DNA from: Pseudomonas sp.
GTDB taxonomy: Bacteria; Pseudomonadota; Gammaproteobacteria; Pseudomonadales; Pseudomonadaceae
Assembly (NCBI GenBank): GCA_029240955.1
Contig: JARDZH010000221.1
Location: 1-5,028, forward strand
Reading direction: 5' to 3'
DNA length: 5,028 nt
The position numbers and the translations under genes are program-made. This document shows positions 1-5,028 of the stretch, in pieces; the first letter of the stretch is position 1, and each line of letters opens with the position of its first letter. Under the pieces are notes generated by a model. The model was given only the letters and a program-made list of their open reading frames with translations, was not told where the DNA came from and ran no database searches.

Positions 1-1003
1 GTTCGAAATCTCCGGGCTTGCCGCCGTTCGTGCGCAGCAATTGGACCCTCACACCGGTCTTGCCCACACGCCCGCTGCGCAGCGCTTCGCGCCCGATGTC
101 CAGGGCGCGGTAACGCAGCCCGCCGGAGCGGTTGATCCGACCGGACACCGGGCACACGTCGCGAACCGGGTCGAACTCATAGCCTGCCGCTGCCGCCTGC
201 TCGGCACTCTCATAGAACAGACGGATCTGCGTGCGATGAATCAGCGTCAGATCGCGCAAGCCTGCAAACTCAAGGGCGTCGGCCAGATTCTCCAGCATCG
301 AGAACGCGCTGTGAGAGCCACCCACCACGGTAATCCGCCCGTCGCTGGCCAGCGCGGTTGCAAACACCTCGCGCAGCTGCACTGCGTTCATGCGCAACAG
401 GCGGTCGGAGGTCTGGATGTTGACCGCAGGGCTGAGCGGCAGCTTTTGCTGCGCCAGACTGTCGATCAGGTGCTGCGGCTCCTGACGCCCGCCCAGGTTG
501 AGCACCAGCGCCTGACAGCGAACAAGCCGAGGGCAGCCCTCGGTTTCAACATGCACGCAGAATTCGTCTTCTGCACAAACGACTTCGGTGATCGTGGTGC
601 TGTGCCAGATCTTTACGCCGTACTTGCGCACGATGTGGTCGAGCACCAGCCGTGAAGCTTCGGCCATGAGCACACCCACGTCAGCGAGGGCCGGAGCGCT
701 TTGTGCCTGACCGCGAATGCGCCAGTAGGCCGGCGAATATTCCAGCGGCTCGAATACGTCCCGCAGCGCCGGGTCGCGAAGGCAGTCGATGAAGACATCT
801 CCCACCGAATTGGCGGTTATCCGGTACTGCCCCAGCGTACCGGTCCCGGGCTTGTCGCTGGCGTCGATCACGATCAGGCCATTGCTCGCCAGTTCGGCCA
901 GGGTGCCGCTCTTGAGCGCGTTGAATATAAAGCCCATGCCCGCAATGCCCGCGCCGCCGATTACACATCCGCAGCTGGATTCCAAGTGATCTTCAAACAT
1001 CAT
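1..1003 (-). CDS. FAD/NAD(P)-binding oxidoreductase or monooxygenase-like flavoprotein, C-terminus beyond window
   Basis: The minus strand is open for 334 codons from the start to the left edge. Residues 14-25 read VIGGAGIAGMGF, the GxGxxG dinucleotide-binding turn of an FAD Rossmann fold. The second strand of that fold ends in an acidic residue (LIVID, D47), as expected for ribose binding. LVLNLGG (166-172) fits the strand and turn that lead back to the FAD domain. VVGGSHSAFS (226-235) fits the second, NAD(P)H-binding fold. The arrangement resembles Pyr_redox_3 proteins and the SidA/IucD/PvdA N-hydroxylating monooxygenases. The substrate cannot be read from sequence, and a thioredoxin-reductase-like CxxC is not visible. 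Two ATGs stand in tandem: AGGGAG (1008-1013) lies 4 nt before the first and 7 nt before the second (codon 1000-998), so the second may be the true start. The product is probably cytosolic, since there is no signal peptide. Fold confidence is high; exact function is unknown. Confidence 0.85.
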   Translation of the reverse strand, partial: MMFEDHLESSCGCVIGGAGIAGMGFIFNALKSGTLAELASNGLIVIDASDKPGTGTLGQYRITANSVGDVFIDCLRDPALRDVFEPLEYSPAYWRIRGQAQSAPALADVGVLMAEASRLVLDHIVRKYGVKIWHSTTITEVVCAEDEFCVHVETEGCPRLVRCQALVLNLGGRQEPQHLIDSLAQQKLPLSPAVNIQTSDRLLRMNAVQLREVFATALASDGRITVVGGSHSAFSMLENLADALEFAGLRDLTLIHRTQIRLFYESAEQAAAAGYEFDPVRDVCPVSGRINRSGGLRYRALDIGREALRSGRVGKTGVRVQLLRTNGGKPGDFE

Positions 1004-1037
1004 GGTGCTCCCTGTCATAACGACGCGTAGGTGCATT

Positions 1038-1050
1038 CCAGAAGTTCTGG
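1038..1050. promoter_or_regulatory. Perfect 13-nt palindrome, candidate operator of the flavoprotein gene
   Basis: CCAGAA-G-TTCTGG is an exact inverted repeat with 6-bp arms around a single central base. It ends 34 nt upstream of the first flavoprotein ATG, where a repressor or activator site would be expected. The spacing is too tight to form an RNA hairpin, so a dimeric DNA-binding protein is the more natural reader. No regulator gene lies in the window and I do not recognise the motif as a known box. The operator role is inference from symmetry and position. Confidence 0.35.
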
Positions 1051-1338
1051 GCGATCGAATGCCTGGTTACGGATATGAACCAGCGCTCATGCACGTTTCG
1101 AAAAAGAAAAGTGATTTCGTAATCAAGTAAATGAAGTAAACGAGAAGTGCGCCGCAACGGCACTTAGCGTCTGCTCAGCGTGGCTGAAATCAAATGCCTT
1201 ACGGTGTACACGGATCGGGATTAACCGGACGCATCGCGTCGTGAATGCTACCGCCAGGCCTTGAAGGCCTCTGCAACGGGGGTGTTGACGAAGCGGCGGG
1301 AAGCGACCTGCGGCACAGACCGTCAAAGAAGTGATCTG

Positions 1339-1367
1339 ATACTTGCAAAGAAACCCAAGAGTGTCAA
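1339..1367 (-). promoter_or_regulatory. Possible sigma-70 promoter reading toward the flavoprotein gene
   Basis: On the minus strand TTGACA (1362-1367) matches the -35 consensus exactly and is followed after 17 nt by AAGTAT (1339-1344), a poor -10 with three of six matches. A transcript from here would start near 1332 and run about 330 nt before the flavoprotein ATG, giving a long leader. An exact hexamer can occur by chance, so this is only a candidate. Confidence 0.25.
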
Positions 1368-1590
1368 ATATCCGTGGGAAAGTGATCTACCTTGCAGAGT
1401 TATTACTAACTCATTGATCTCTTTATCGAAAGTAAATCCCTACGGACGCAACCCGCCGCGTTCTGGAGGGTGTCACGCCGGACTACAGGCCATTAATTTT
1501 TCCATTCCCCTTGAATAAACGTGCGGATTACCAGCGCCAGCCCTTTGACTGGATCAGGTAGTACGTTTTTTTAGTTCAAAGAATGCAGAC

Positions 1591-1626
1591 ATATAAAAAC
1601 AAAACCCCGGTATCAATGACCGGGGT
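1591..1626 (-). terminator. Rho-independent terminator of the DUF1652 gene
   Basis: Read on the minus strand, ACCCCGG and CCGGGGT form a perfect 7-bp GC-rich stem around a 9-nt loop. The stem is followed by a T-rich run (TTTTGTTTTTATAT). It begins 46 nt after the DUF1652 stop codon, the right place and orientation for that gene. The plus-strand side has no T-run, so the terminator looks one-directional. Confidence 0.85.
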
Positions 1627-1671
1627 CTGGGCTGACGTGCAAGAACTCAGTAAGAAGAGTGCTCCACCTTG

Positions 1672-1938
1672 TCAGGCGGTGCGATAGAGCGGTTGAGTGG
1701 GCGTACCGTGGGCGAGCTCATCACGCAATTCCGCAACGAGGTTGGAAATGTCCCTGCTGCTTCTGAGGCGGTCCAGCGCAATTCCGGTCACCAGCAGGTC
1801 CACCCGGCTGGAGGCTGGATCGACGATCTGCACGGTCATCGAGTAGTCAGGGGCAACGGTGCATGTGCAACGCATCGGCAAAAATGCACCCTCGACGATG
1901 CTTCGCAGTTCCAGGACTGACAAACCACTAGCGATCAT
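1672..1938 (-). CDS. DUF1652 family protein
   Basis: This 88-residue protein has the layout of DUF1652, a small uncharacterised family that I know essentially from Pseudomonas. It opens with a helix LELRSIVEGAFLP (9-21), then the cysteine pair CTC (24-26) and a strand MTVQIVDP (34-41). A second conserved-looking strand is RVDLLVTGI (45-53), followed by a helical ISNLVAELRDEL (64-75). There is no signal peptide or membrane segment, so it is probably cytosolic. GGAG stands 8 nt before the ATG and supports this start. A terminator 46 nt downstream and flanking gene-free DNA on both sides mark it as a single-gene unit. The biochemical role is unknown. The two nearby cysteines could bind metal or respond to redox state, but that is speculation. 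Confidence 0.9.
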   Translation of the reverse strand: MIASGLSVLELRSIVEGAFLPMRCTCTVAPDYSMTVQIVDPASSRVDLLVTGIALDRLRSSRDISNLVAELRDELAHGTPTQPLYRTA

Positions 1939-2075
1939 ATGTGTATCTCCGTATTAGTGTGTAAGCGCTGCCGGGTAAAGGCAGTTTTCAACGGTTTGTG
2001 CAATTAAAAAACTGGAACAAGGCATCCTGTTTGCCTGCCAATTAATCGTCGCCACTTACTTGATCCGTCCTGACT

Positions 2076-2104
2076 CTTATACCGCACGCATTAATGATGT
2101 ACAA
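2076..2104 (-). promoter_or_regulatory. Candidate sigma-70 promoter of the DUF1652 gene
   Basis: On the minus strand TTGTAC (2099-2104) and TATAAG (2076-2081) are separated by 17 nt. The -10 matches five of six consensus bases and the -35 keeps the important TTG. Transcription would start near 2069, leaving a leader of about 130 nt before the ATG at 1938. No better pair was found nearer the gene. Confidence 0.35.
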
Positions 2105-2239
2105 CGCGCCTGTCTTCAAGGCTCAACAACGTTGATCTGAAGCACTAAACGTTTCTTCGTCGAAAAAACGATTCATCCCGAGCGTTTCGTCACTCTCATG
2201 CCTAACGTCGCGGTTCTGCCCGCCACGAGCCCTGCCACA

Positions 2240-2258
2240 CGTCCGCAACAGACGGACG
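2240..2258. repeat. Inverted repeat with 6-bp GC-rich arms
   Basis: CGTCCG and CGGACG flank a 7-nt spacer and could form a stable RNA hairpin on either strand. No T-run follows on either side, so it is not a standard terminator. It lies about 130 nt past the acetyltransferase stop and might protect that transcript's 3' end, but this is only a guess. Confidence 0.3.
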
Positions 2259-2385
2259 AACGGTCGGCGTGTCCCTGCTGAACGCATCACCGCCGGGGCT
2301 AAGAGTAAGATGATTGAACACTGCTGATTCAACGGCTGGACACTTGTACGGGACTGCAGAACCCGTCAGTGCTGTCAGAACTGCC

Positions 2386-2868
2386 TCAGTCGGCAGACCG
2401 AGGCAATCGCAAGTGAATGACGGCGACCCGCGCACCGTGCTTATCCCGTCTCTCTTCAATGGAATAAGGTTTGAATCCCATGCGCGGGTAAAACAGCAGC
2501 CCGGGCACATTGTGGTTGTAACAGGAGGCTGTCAGTTCTTTTGCTTCATGCTTGTCGAAGGCAATGTCCATCATGCAACTGATCATGTAACGGCCGACGC
2601 CTCTGGAACGGGCATGCGGCGCGATGATCACATTGCCCAGCGAGCAGCGGTCACGGAACTCGCAGCGAGAGAAATTGGCATACCCCACCACCTCTCCATT
2701 CATCTCTATCACCGTGGAGTCATACCGCGACTCGAGCGCGTCCCGAAGCTGGGACGGCGTCAACGGATAGGCCGCTCTGGGAAACATGTAGAACAGCTCG
2801 TCGGCATTTTGCGGCAGTCCACATACGACAGGAATGTCTTTTTCTTCCAGGGGGCGATGTAGAAACAT
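2386..2868 (-). CDS. GNAT family N-acetyltransferase
   Basis: This 160-residue protein has the size and motif order of a single-domain GNAT acyltransferase, which moves an acetyl group from acetyl-CoA to an amine. After an N-terminal helix region, residues 53-66 (VIEMNGEVVGYANF) give the two antiparallel strands. Motif A follows as NVIIAPHARSRGVGRYMI (79-96), with R87-S-R-G-V-G92 being the Q/RxxGxG/A loop that holds the CoA pyrophosphate. Motif B is seen as N118, then GLLFYPRMGF (123-132), with Y127 in the position of the usual general acid. The N-terminal third, which normally forms the acceptor pocket, carries DELFYMFPRAAYP (23-35); the substrate cannot be named. The ATG is preceded by a weak AAAAGG at 10 nt spacing. 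It is transcribed away from the membrane gene unit and appears to stand alone. Confidence 0.9.
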   Translation of the reverse strand: MFLHRPLEEKDIPVVCGLPQNADELFYMFPRAAYPLTPSQLRDALESRYDSTVIEMNGEVVGYANFSRCEFRDRCSLGNVIIAPHARSRGVGRYMISCMMDIAFDKHEAKELTASCYNHNVPGLLFYPRMGFKPYSIEERRDKHGARVAVIHLRLPRSAD

Positions 2869-2911
2869 TGAGCGGTAACCTTTTGAAGAAATTGAAGAAG
2901 CAGCGATAGAG

Positions 2912-2917
2912 ACTATA
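2912..2917 (-). promoter_or_regulatory. Candidate -10 element of the acetyltransferase gene
   Basis: The minus strand carries TATAGT, five of six matches to the sigma-70 -10 consensus, 43 nt before the acetyltransferase ATG. No good -35 lies 16-18 nt further upstream, so the promoter would be weak or would need an activator. A leader of about 36 nt would result. Confidence 0.4.
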
Positions 2918-3003
2918 AGCGAAGCCGCAAAGTTCGCACGATCAACCGACAGAAATACAACTGTTCAGCCGTACAGCTCGAATCGGTACGGCGCAAGCAG
3001 CGT

Positions 3004-3018
3004 TTTGTTAATAACAAA
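3004..3018. promoter_or_regulatory. 15-nt AT-rich perfect palindrome, candidate operator
   Basis: TTTGTTA-A-TAACAAA is an exact inverted repeat with 7-bp arms around one central base. It sits in the shared divergent region, about 90 nt upstream of the acetyltransferase -10 and just before a possible promoter for the membrane gene. A dimeric regulator could act here on either gene. I do not recognise the motif, and AT-rich symmetry can arise by chance. Confidence 0.3.
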
Positions 3019-3045
3019 TAGAACTACAGCGACTAACTATTGAGG

Positions 3046-3053
3046 CTACTCTT
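3046..3053 (+). promoter_or_regulatory. Possible sigma-S-like -10 element of the membrane gene unit
   Basis: CTACTCTT matches six of eight positions of the sigma-S extended -10 (CTATACTT). No good -35 is present, which sigma-S promoters tolerate. Transcription would start near 3059 and give a leader of about 170 nt. Weak evidence based on one short motif. Confidence 0.2.
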
Positions 3054-3229
3054 GAATCAAATACCGCAAGCCATTGAAGTCTCGGACTTTACTCCTGTGC
3101 GTTGCACAGCGGATGCGGATGAAACGTCAGGCGCTTGCCCGATTCAGGGTCGCACACTGCATTGATGATACGGCGCCGGCTTTATTCGAGAGCGATGCAA
3201 CCACCATCAATCTGTACGGAGTAACGACC

Positions 3230-4153
3230 ATGGTTTCCCCCAATGACACTTACGTTGGTGCCGAACAAACCGCAGGCCACGTCTCGGGCGTGTCCTGGGG
3301 GGCGATATTCGCAGGCGCGGCAGCGGCTGCCATCATCTCCATGCTGTTATTGATGCTGGGGCTAGGCCTGGGCTTTTCTGCCATGTCGCCCTGGGGCGAT
3401 GAAGGTGCGAGCGCGAAGACGTTGGGGATATCCACCGTCATATGGCTGGTCATCGTGCAAATCGTTTCGTCGGGGACCGGTGGCTATATGGCCGGGCGAC
3501 TCAGAGTGAAATGGGTCAACGTTCATGACGACGAAGTGTACTTTCGCGACACCGCCCATGGCTTCCTGGCCTGGGCGGTCGCCACGCTGCTGGCGGCGAC
3601 CCTGATCGTCGGTTCGACGGCAGGCGTGGTGGGCGCGGGTGCGCGTGCCGGCGCGAGCGCCGTGTCAGGCGCTGCAAGTTCAGTGACGCAGGCTGCGGGC
3701 AGTGCCGCGAGCAATGTCAGCGGTCAGGATTACTCCTACTTCGTCGACAGCCTGTTCCGCAATGACAATCCTTCCTCAGTCAGTGACGACGCCGCGCATC
3801 AAGTGGTGTTGCGCGTCTTTACCCGCACCTTGAACAACAACGGACAGATGAGTCCTGAGGACCGCAGTTACCTTGCGCAACTGGTCGCCCAACGCACCAA
3901 CCTCAGCCAGGCCGATGCCGAGCGGCGTGTGGACGAGGTTTACGGCCAGGCGCTCAAGTCGATCGAGGACGCCAAGACTGCTGCCAAGGAAGCCGCCGAC
4001 ACCGCTACCACTGTCGCCGCGCACACCGCGCTCTGGACCTTCGTGACGCTGCTGTTCGGCGCTTTCTTTGCGAGCCTGGCCGCCATTTACGGCGGTCGGC
4101 TTCGCGATGCCGCGGTAACCAACCCCGTCTACACCACTAGAACGGCCCCTTAA
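3230..4153 (+). CDS. Uncharacterised multi-pass inner membrane protein (307 aa)
   Basis: The ATG at 3230 follows GGAG by 8 nt, so I prefer it to the TTG at 3074, which has no ribosome site and would add 52 polar residues. Four membrane segments are visible, at about residues 23-52 (after VSWGAIFAGAAAA), 65-88, 111-135 and 267-289. Between the third and fourth lies a soluble section. It starts with a Gly/Ala/Ser-rich linker (131-166), then a charged helical part with LSQADAERRVDEVYGQ (225-240) and an Ala/Lys-rich helix (241-264) that may be coiled. Short GxxxG-like runs in segments 1 and 4 suggest helix packing. I recognise the general plan from hypothetical membrane proteins of pseudomonads and related proteobacteria but know no function. 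No catalytic motif or transporter signature is seen. It is followed after 15 nt by a microprotein gene, probably on the same transcript. Confidence 0.85.
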   Translation: MVSPNDTYVGAEQTAGHVSGVSWGAIFAGAAAAAIISMLLLMLGLGLGFSAMSPWGDEGASAKTLGISTVIWLVIVQIVSSGTGGYMAGRLRVKWVNVHDDEVYFRDTAHGFLAWAVATLLAATLIVGSTAGVVGAGARAGASAVSGAASSVTQAAGSAASNVSGQDYSYFVDSLFRNDNPSSVSDDAAHQVVLRVFTRTLNNNGQMSPEDRSYLAQLVAQRTNLSQADAERRVDEVYGQALKSIEDAKTAAKEAADTATTVAAHTALWTFVTLLFGAFFASLAAIYGGRLRDAAVTNPVYTTRTAP

Positions 4154-4168
4154 GCCTGGAGAAATCAA

Positions 4169-4243
4169 ATGCGCTCAATACTGCTGTGGATGCTCGGCAT
4201 ACCTATTCCGATCATCATTCTGATCGCCTTGTTCATGCATTGA
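4169..4243 (+). CDS. 24-residue hydrophobic membrane microprotein
   Basis: A 25-codon frame starts at an ATG with a strong Shine-Dalgarno (GGAG at 4158-4161, 7 nt spacing) and ends at TGA 4241-4243. The product opens with MRSILLWMLG, continues with the proline-containing run IPIPIIILIALF and ends in Met-His. It would make one membrane helix with a positive N-terminus, which predicts an N-in orientation. It lies 15 nt behind the 307-residue membrane protein gene and 12 nt before a strong terminator, so both sides fit a real second gene of that unit. It overlaps the opposing transporter gene by 11 nt. I believe similar short peptides occur in other pseudomonads, but this was not checked. A partner or regulator of the larger membrane protein is the natural guess. 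Confidence 0.75.
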   Translation: MRSILLWMLGIPIPIIILIALFMH

Positions 4244-5028
4244 GGTCCGGACTGGAGGCCGGTTCCCGCACAACGGGAATCGGCCTTTCGCGTTTGCGCG
4301 TTGCAAAAAACCACACCCCCGCCAACGTGAGCGTCGAGCCCGCAAGCCCCCAGTGCGTCAGCGGCTCGTCGAACTGAACGCTGGCCCACAGCATCGTGAT
4401 CACCGGCGTCAGGAACAGTGCGGCGCTGACCGTCTGCATCGAGTACCGGCGCAGACAGATCCAGTAAAAACCATAGCCACCCAGCGTCGAGACCAGAGCC
4501 AGCCAGCCCACGCCCGAAATGAATCCCGACGTAAACACGGGTGCAAGCGAGCCTTCCTGCCAGGCCAGCAATGCAAAGATCGGCAGTGTTGCGGTGGCTT
4601 GAATGAACAGAACGCCCAGCGCAGGCACTGCGGTTTGCTGCTCGCCGCGCTGGCCCATGCTGGAGATGGCGAGGGACAGCACGCCCAGAACCGGCAACAG
4701 ACACAGCCAGTAGCGACCCTCCTGGGCCATGACGTCGCTGAACGAACTCACCAGCATGCCTGCCAGACAGACCGCCAGTCCGGCCAGCTGCCGCTGGGAA
4801 GTCTGCTGGTCCGGCAGCCTCACCGCCAGGCCGACGATCGCCACCGGCAGCAGGTTGGCGATCACCGCAGCCAGACCCGGCGCCAAGCCCCACTCGATGG
4901 CTTTGGCAATCGGCGTGAGAAACCCGGCTATCGCGAACACCCCGACCCAGCTCTGTCGAACGGTCTGACGCCAGCCGAGCATGCGAATCGCGTTCAAGCC
5001 CCACGGCAGCAGGATCAATGCCGCAAGC
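4233..5028 (-). CDS. EamA/DMT superfamily transporter, N-terminus beyond window
   Basis: The minus strand is open from the right edge for 264 codons to a TGA at 4233-4235. The product is strongly hydrophobic with about nine visible membrane helices. It shows the tandem-repeat layout of EamA (RhaT/YdcZ-like) drug/metabolite transporters, which usually have ten helices and about 290-300 residues. In the first repeat, GLAPGLAAVIANLLPVAIVG is followed by RQLAGLAVCLAGMLV. In the second, ALFLTPVITMLWASVQFDEP is followed by LAGSTLTLAGVWFFA; the ..P....L.....EPLT pattern is characteristic. The visible part begins inside helix 2, so roughly 40 residues are missing. It sits in the inner membrane and probably exports or imports a small metabolite or amino acid; the substrate is unknown. 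A short polar tail follows helix 10 and is encoded by the bases of the opposing terminator. No terminator of its own was found. Confidence 0.9.
   Translation of the reverse strand, partial: LAALILLPWGLNAIRMLGWRQTVRQSWVGVFAIAGFLTPIAKAIEWGLAPGLAAVIANLLPVAIVGLAVRLPDQQTSQRQLAGLAVCLAGMLVSSFSDVMAQEGRYWLCLLPVLGVLSLAISSMGQRGEQQTAVPALGVLFIQATATLPIFALLAWQEGSLAPVFTSGFISGVGWLALVSTLGGYGFYWICLRRYSMQTVSAALFLTPVITMLWASVQFDEPLTHWGLAGSTLTLAGVWFFATRKRERPIPVVREPASSPDLNA
4256..4295 (+). terminator. Rho-independent terminator of the membrane protein unit
   Basis: A 13-bp stem (4256-4268 with 4274-4286, one G-T pair) closes a 5-nt loop CACAA. It is followed by TTTCGCGTTT, a broken T-run weaker than usual. The stem is strong and starts 12 nt after the microprotein stop. 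The same bases encode the last residues of the transporter on the other strand. On the minus strand no T-run follows, so it should stop plus-strand transcripts only. Confidence 0.75.

Larger units (their letters stand above)
1004..1671. other. Long gene-free stretch between flavoprotein and DUF1652 genes
   Basis: These 668 bases hold no convincing gene. Two open frames of 67 codons (minus, 1123-1326) and 85 codons (plus, 1261-1518) both start with TTG, lack a good Shine-Dalgarno and have no recognisable domain. The part around 1140-1330 has coding-like GC content, while about 1330-1440 is visibly AT-richer, so a decayed gene or an untranslated RNA is possible. The supported items are the palindrome at 1038-1050, a possible minus-strand promoter at 1339-1367 and the terminator at 1591-1626. 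No tRNA cloverleaf or REP-type repeat was recognised. Confidence 0.5.
1939..2385. other. Gene-free stretch between DUF1652 and acetyltransferase genes
   Basis: These 447 bases contain the DUF1652 leader and candidate promoter, then about 280 bases with no supported gene. A 69-codon minus-strand frame (2123-2332) starts with TTG, lacks a Shine-Dalgarno and has no recognisable domain, so it was left out. A perfect 6-bp GC-rich inverted repeat lies at 2240-2258. No clear intrinsic terminator follows the acetyltransferase stop at 2386. Confidence 0.5.
2869..3229. other. Divergent intergenic region between acetyltransferase and membrane protein genes
   Basis: These 361 bases separate two genes that point away from each other, so they must hold both promoters. 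They contain the candidate -10 for the acetyltransferase, a 15-nt AT-rich palindrome at 3004-3018 and a possible stationary-phase type -10 at 3046-3053. From 3074 the plus frame is open into the membrane protein gene, but it has no Shine-Dalgarno and no domain, so it is treated as leader. Confidence 0.5.

Noticed and set aside
41..655. 204-codon plus-strand open frame
   Set aside because: It lies antisense to the flavoprotein, whose frame has the FAD and NAD(P) motifs. The frame has no recognisable domain and no ribosome site.
1123..1326. 67-codon minus-strand open frame
   Set aside because: Starts with TTG, has no Shine-Dalgarno and no recognisable domain; at best a gene remnant.
1261..1518. 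85-codon plus-strand open frame
   Set aside because: TTG start, no convincing ribosome site, and it crosses from GC-rich into AT-rich DNA without any domain.
2161..2189. Possible minus-strand terminator of the acetyltransferase
   Set aside because: AAACG and CGTTT can pair before a short T-run, but the stem is only 5 bp, A/T-rich with a 12-nt loop, and about 200 nt past the stop.
2123..2332. 69-codon minus-strand open frame
   Set aside because: TTG start without ribosome site, composition unlike a folded protein, no family recognised.
2348..2366. Inverted repeat ACGGG / CCCGT just past the acetyltransferase stop
   Set aside because: Only 5 bp with a 9-nt loop and no T-run on the minus strand, so it does not qualify as a terminator.
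2314..2862. 182-codon plus-strand open frame
   Set aside because: Antisense to the GNAT gene, which has clear motif A and motif B; a shadow of its codon bias.
4236..4265. Possible hrp box on the minus strand starting GGAACC
   Set aside because: The second half reads CCTCAAT instead of CCACNNA, it lies inside the transporter coding end, and GGAACC is already explained by the terminator stem.
4165..5004. 279-codon minus-strand open frame
   Set aside because: Same strand but different frame from the EamA transporter; it is Gly/Arg/Ala-rich with no membrane pattern, a typical GC-rich shadow frame.

Overview
The window looks like chromosomal DNA of a fluorescent Pseudomonas, probably of the P. 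syringae group. The evidence is moderate-to-high GC coding sequence, GGAG-type ribosome binding sites and a DUF1652 protein, a small family that to my knowledge is essentially confined to Pseudomonas. No rRNA, tRNA, insertion sequence, CRISPR array or phage gene was recognised.

Layout, left to right. (1) Positions 1-1003, minus strand: the N-terminal 334 residues of a two-dinucleotide-fold flavoprotein (FAD plus NAD(P)H) that runs off the left edge. (2) 1004-1671: a long gene-free stretch with a perfect 13-nt palindrome just upstream of the flavoprotein, a possible minus-strand promoter, and the intrinsic terminator of the next gene. (3) 1672-1938, minus: a monocistronic DUF1652 gene with a clear Shine-Dalgarno, its own terminator and a possible upstream promoter. 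(4) 1939-2385: gene-free. (5) 2386-2868, minus: a GNAT N-acetyltransferase. (6) 2869-3229: a divergent intergenic region with a -10 element for the acetyltransferase and a 15-nt AT-rich palindrome. (7) 3230-4243, plus: a two-gene unit made of a 307-residue uncharacterised multi-pass membrane protein and, 15 nt later, a 24-residue hydrophobic microprotein, closed by a strong 13-bp hairpin terminator. (8) 4233-5028, minus: an EamA/DMT-type transporter missing its N-terminus at the right edge. It meets the microprotein tail to tail with an 11-nt overlap, so the plus-strand terminator lies inside its coding sequence.

The genes do not form one pathway. They are mostly single transcription units with separate roles: redox enzyme, small Pseudomonas-specific protein, acyltransferase, membrane pair, exporter. 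The most interesting part is the membrane protein plus microprotein unit, because both products are predicted to sit in the inner membrane, their genes are tightly coupled, and neither has a function I can name. I see no convincing new defence, toxin or mobile system here.
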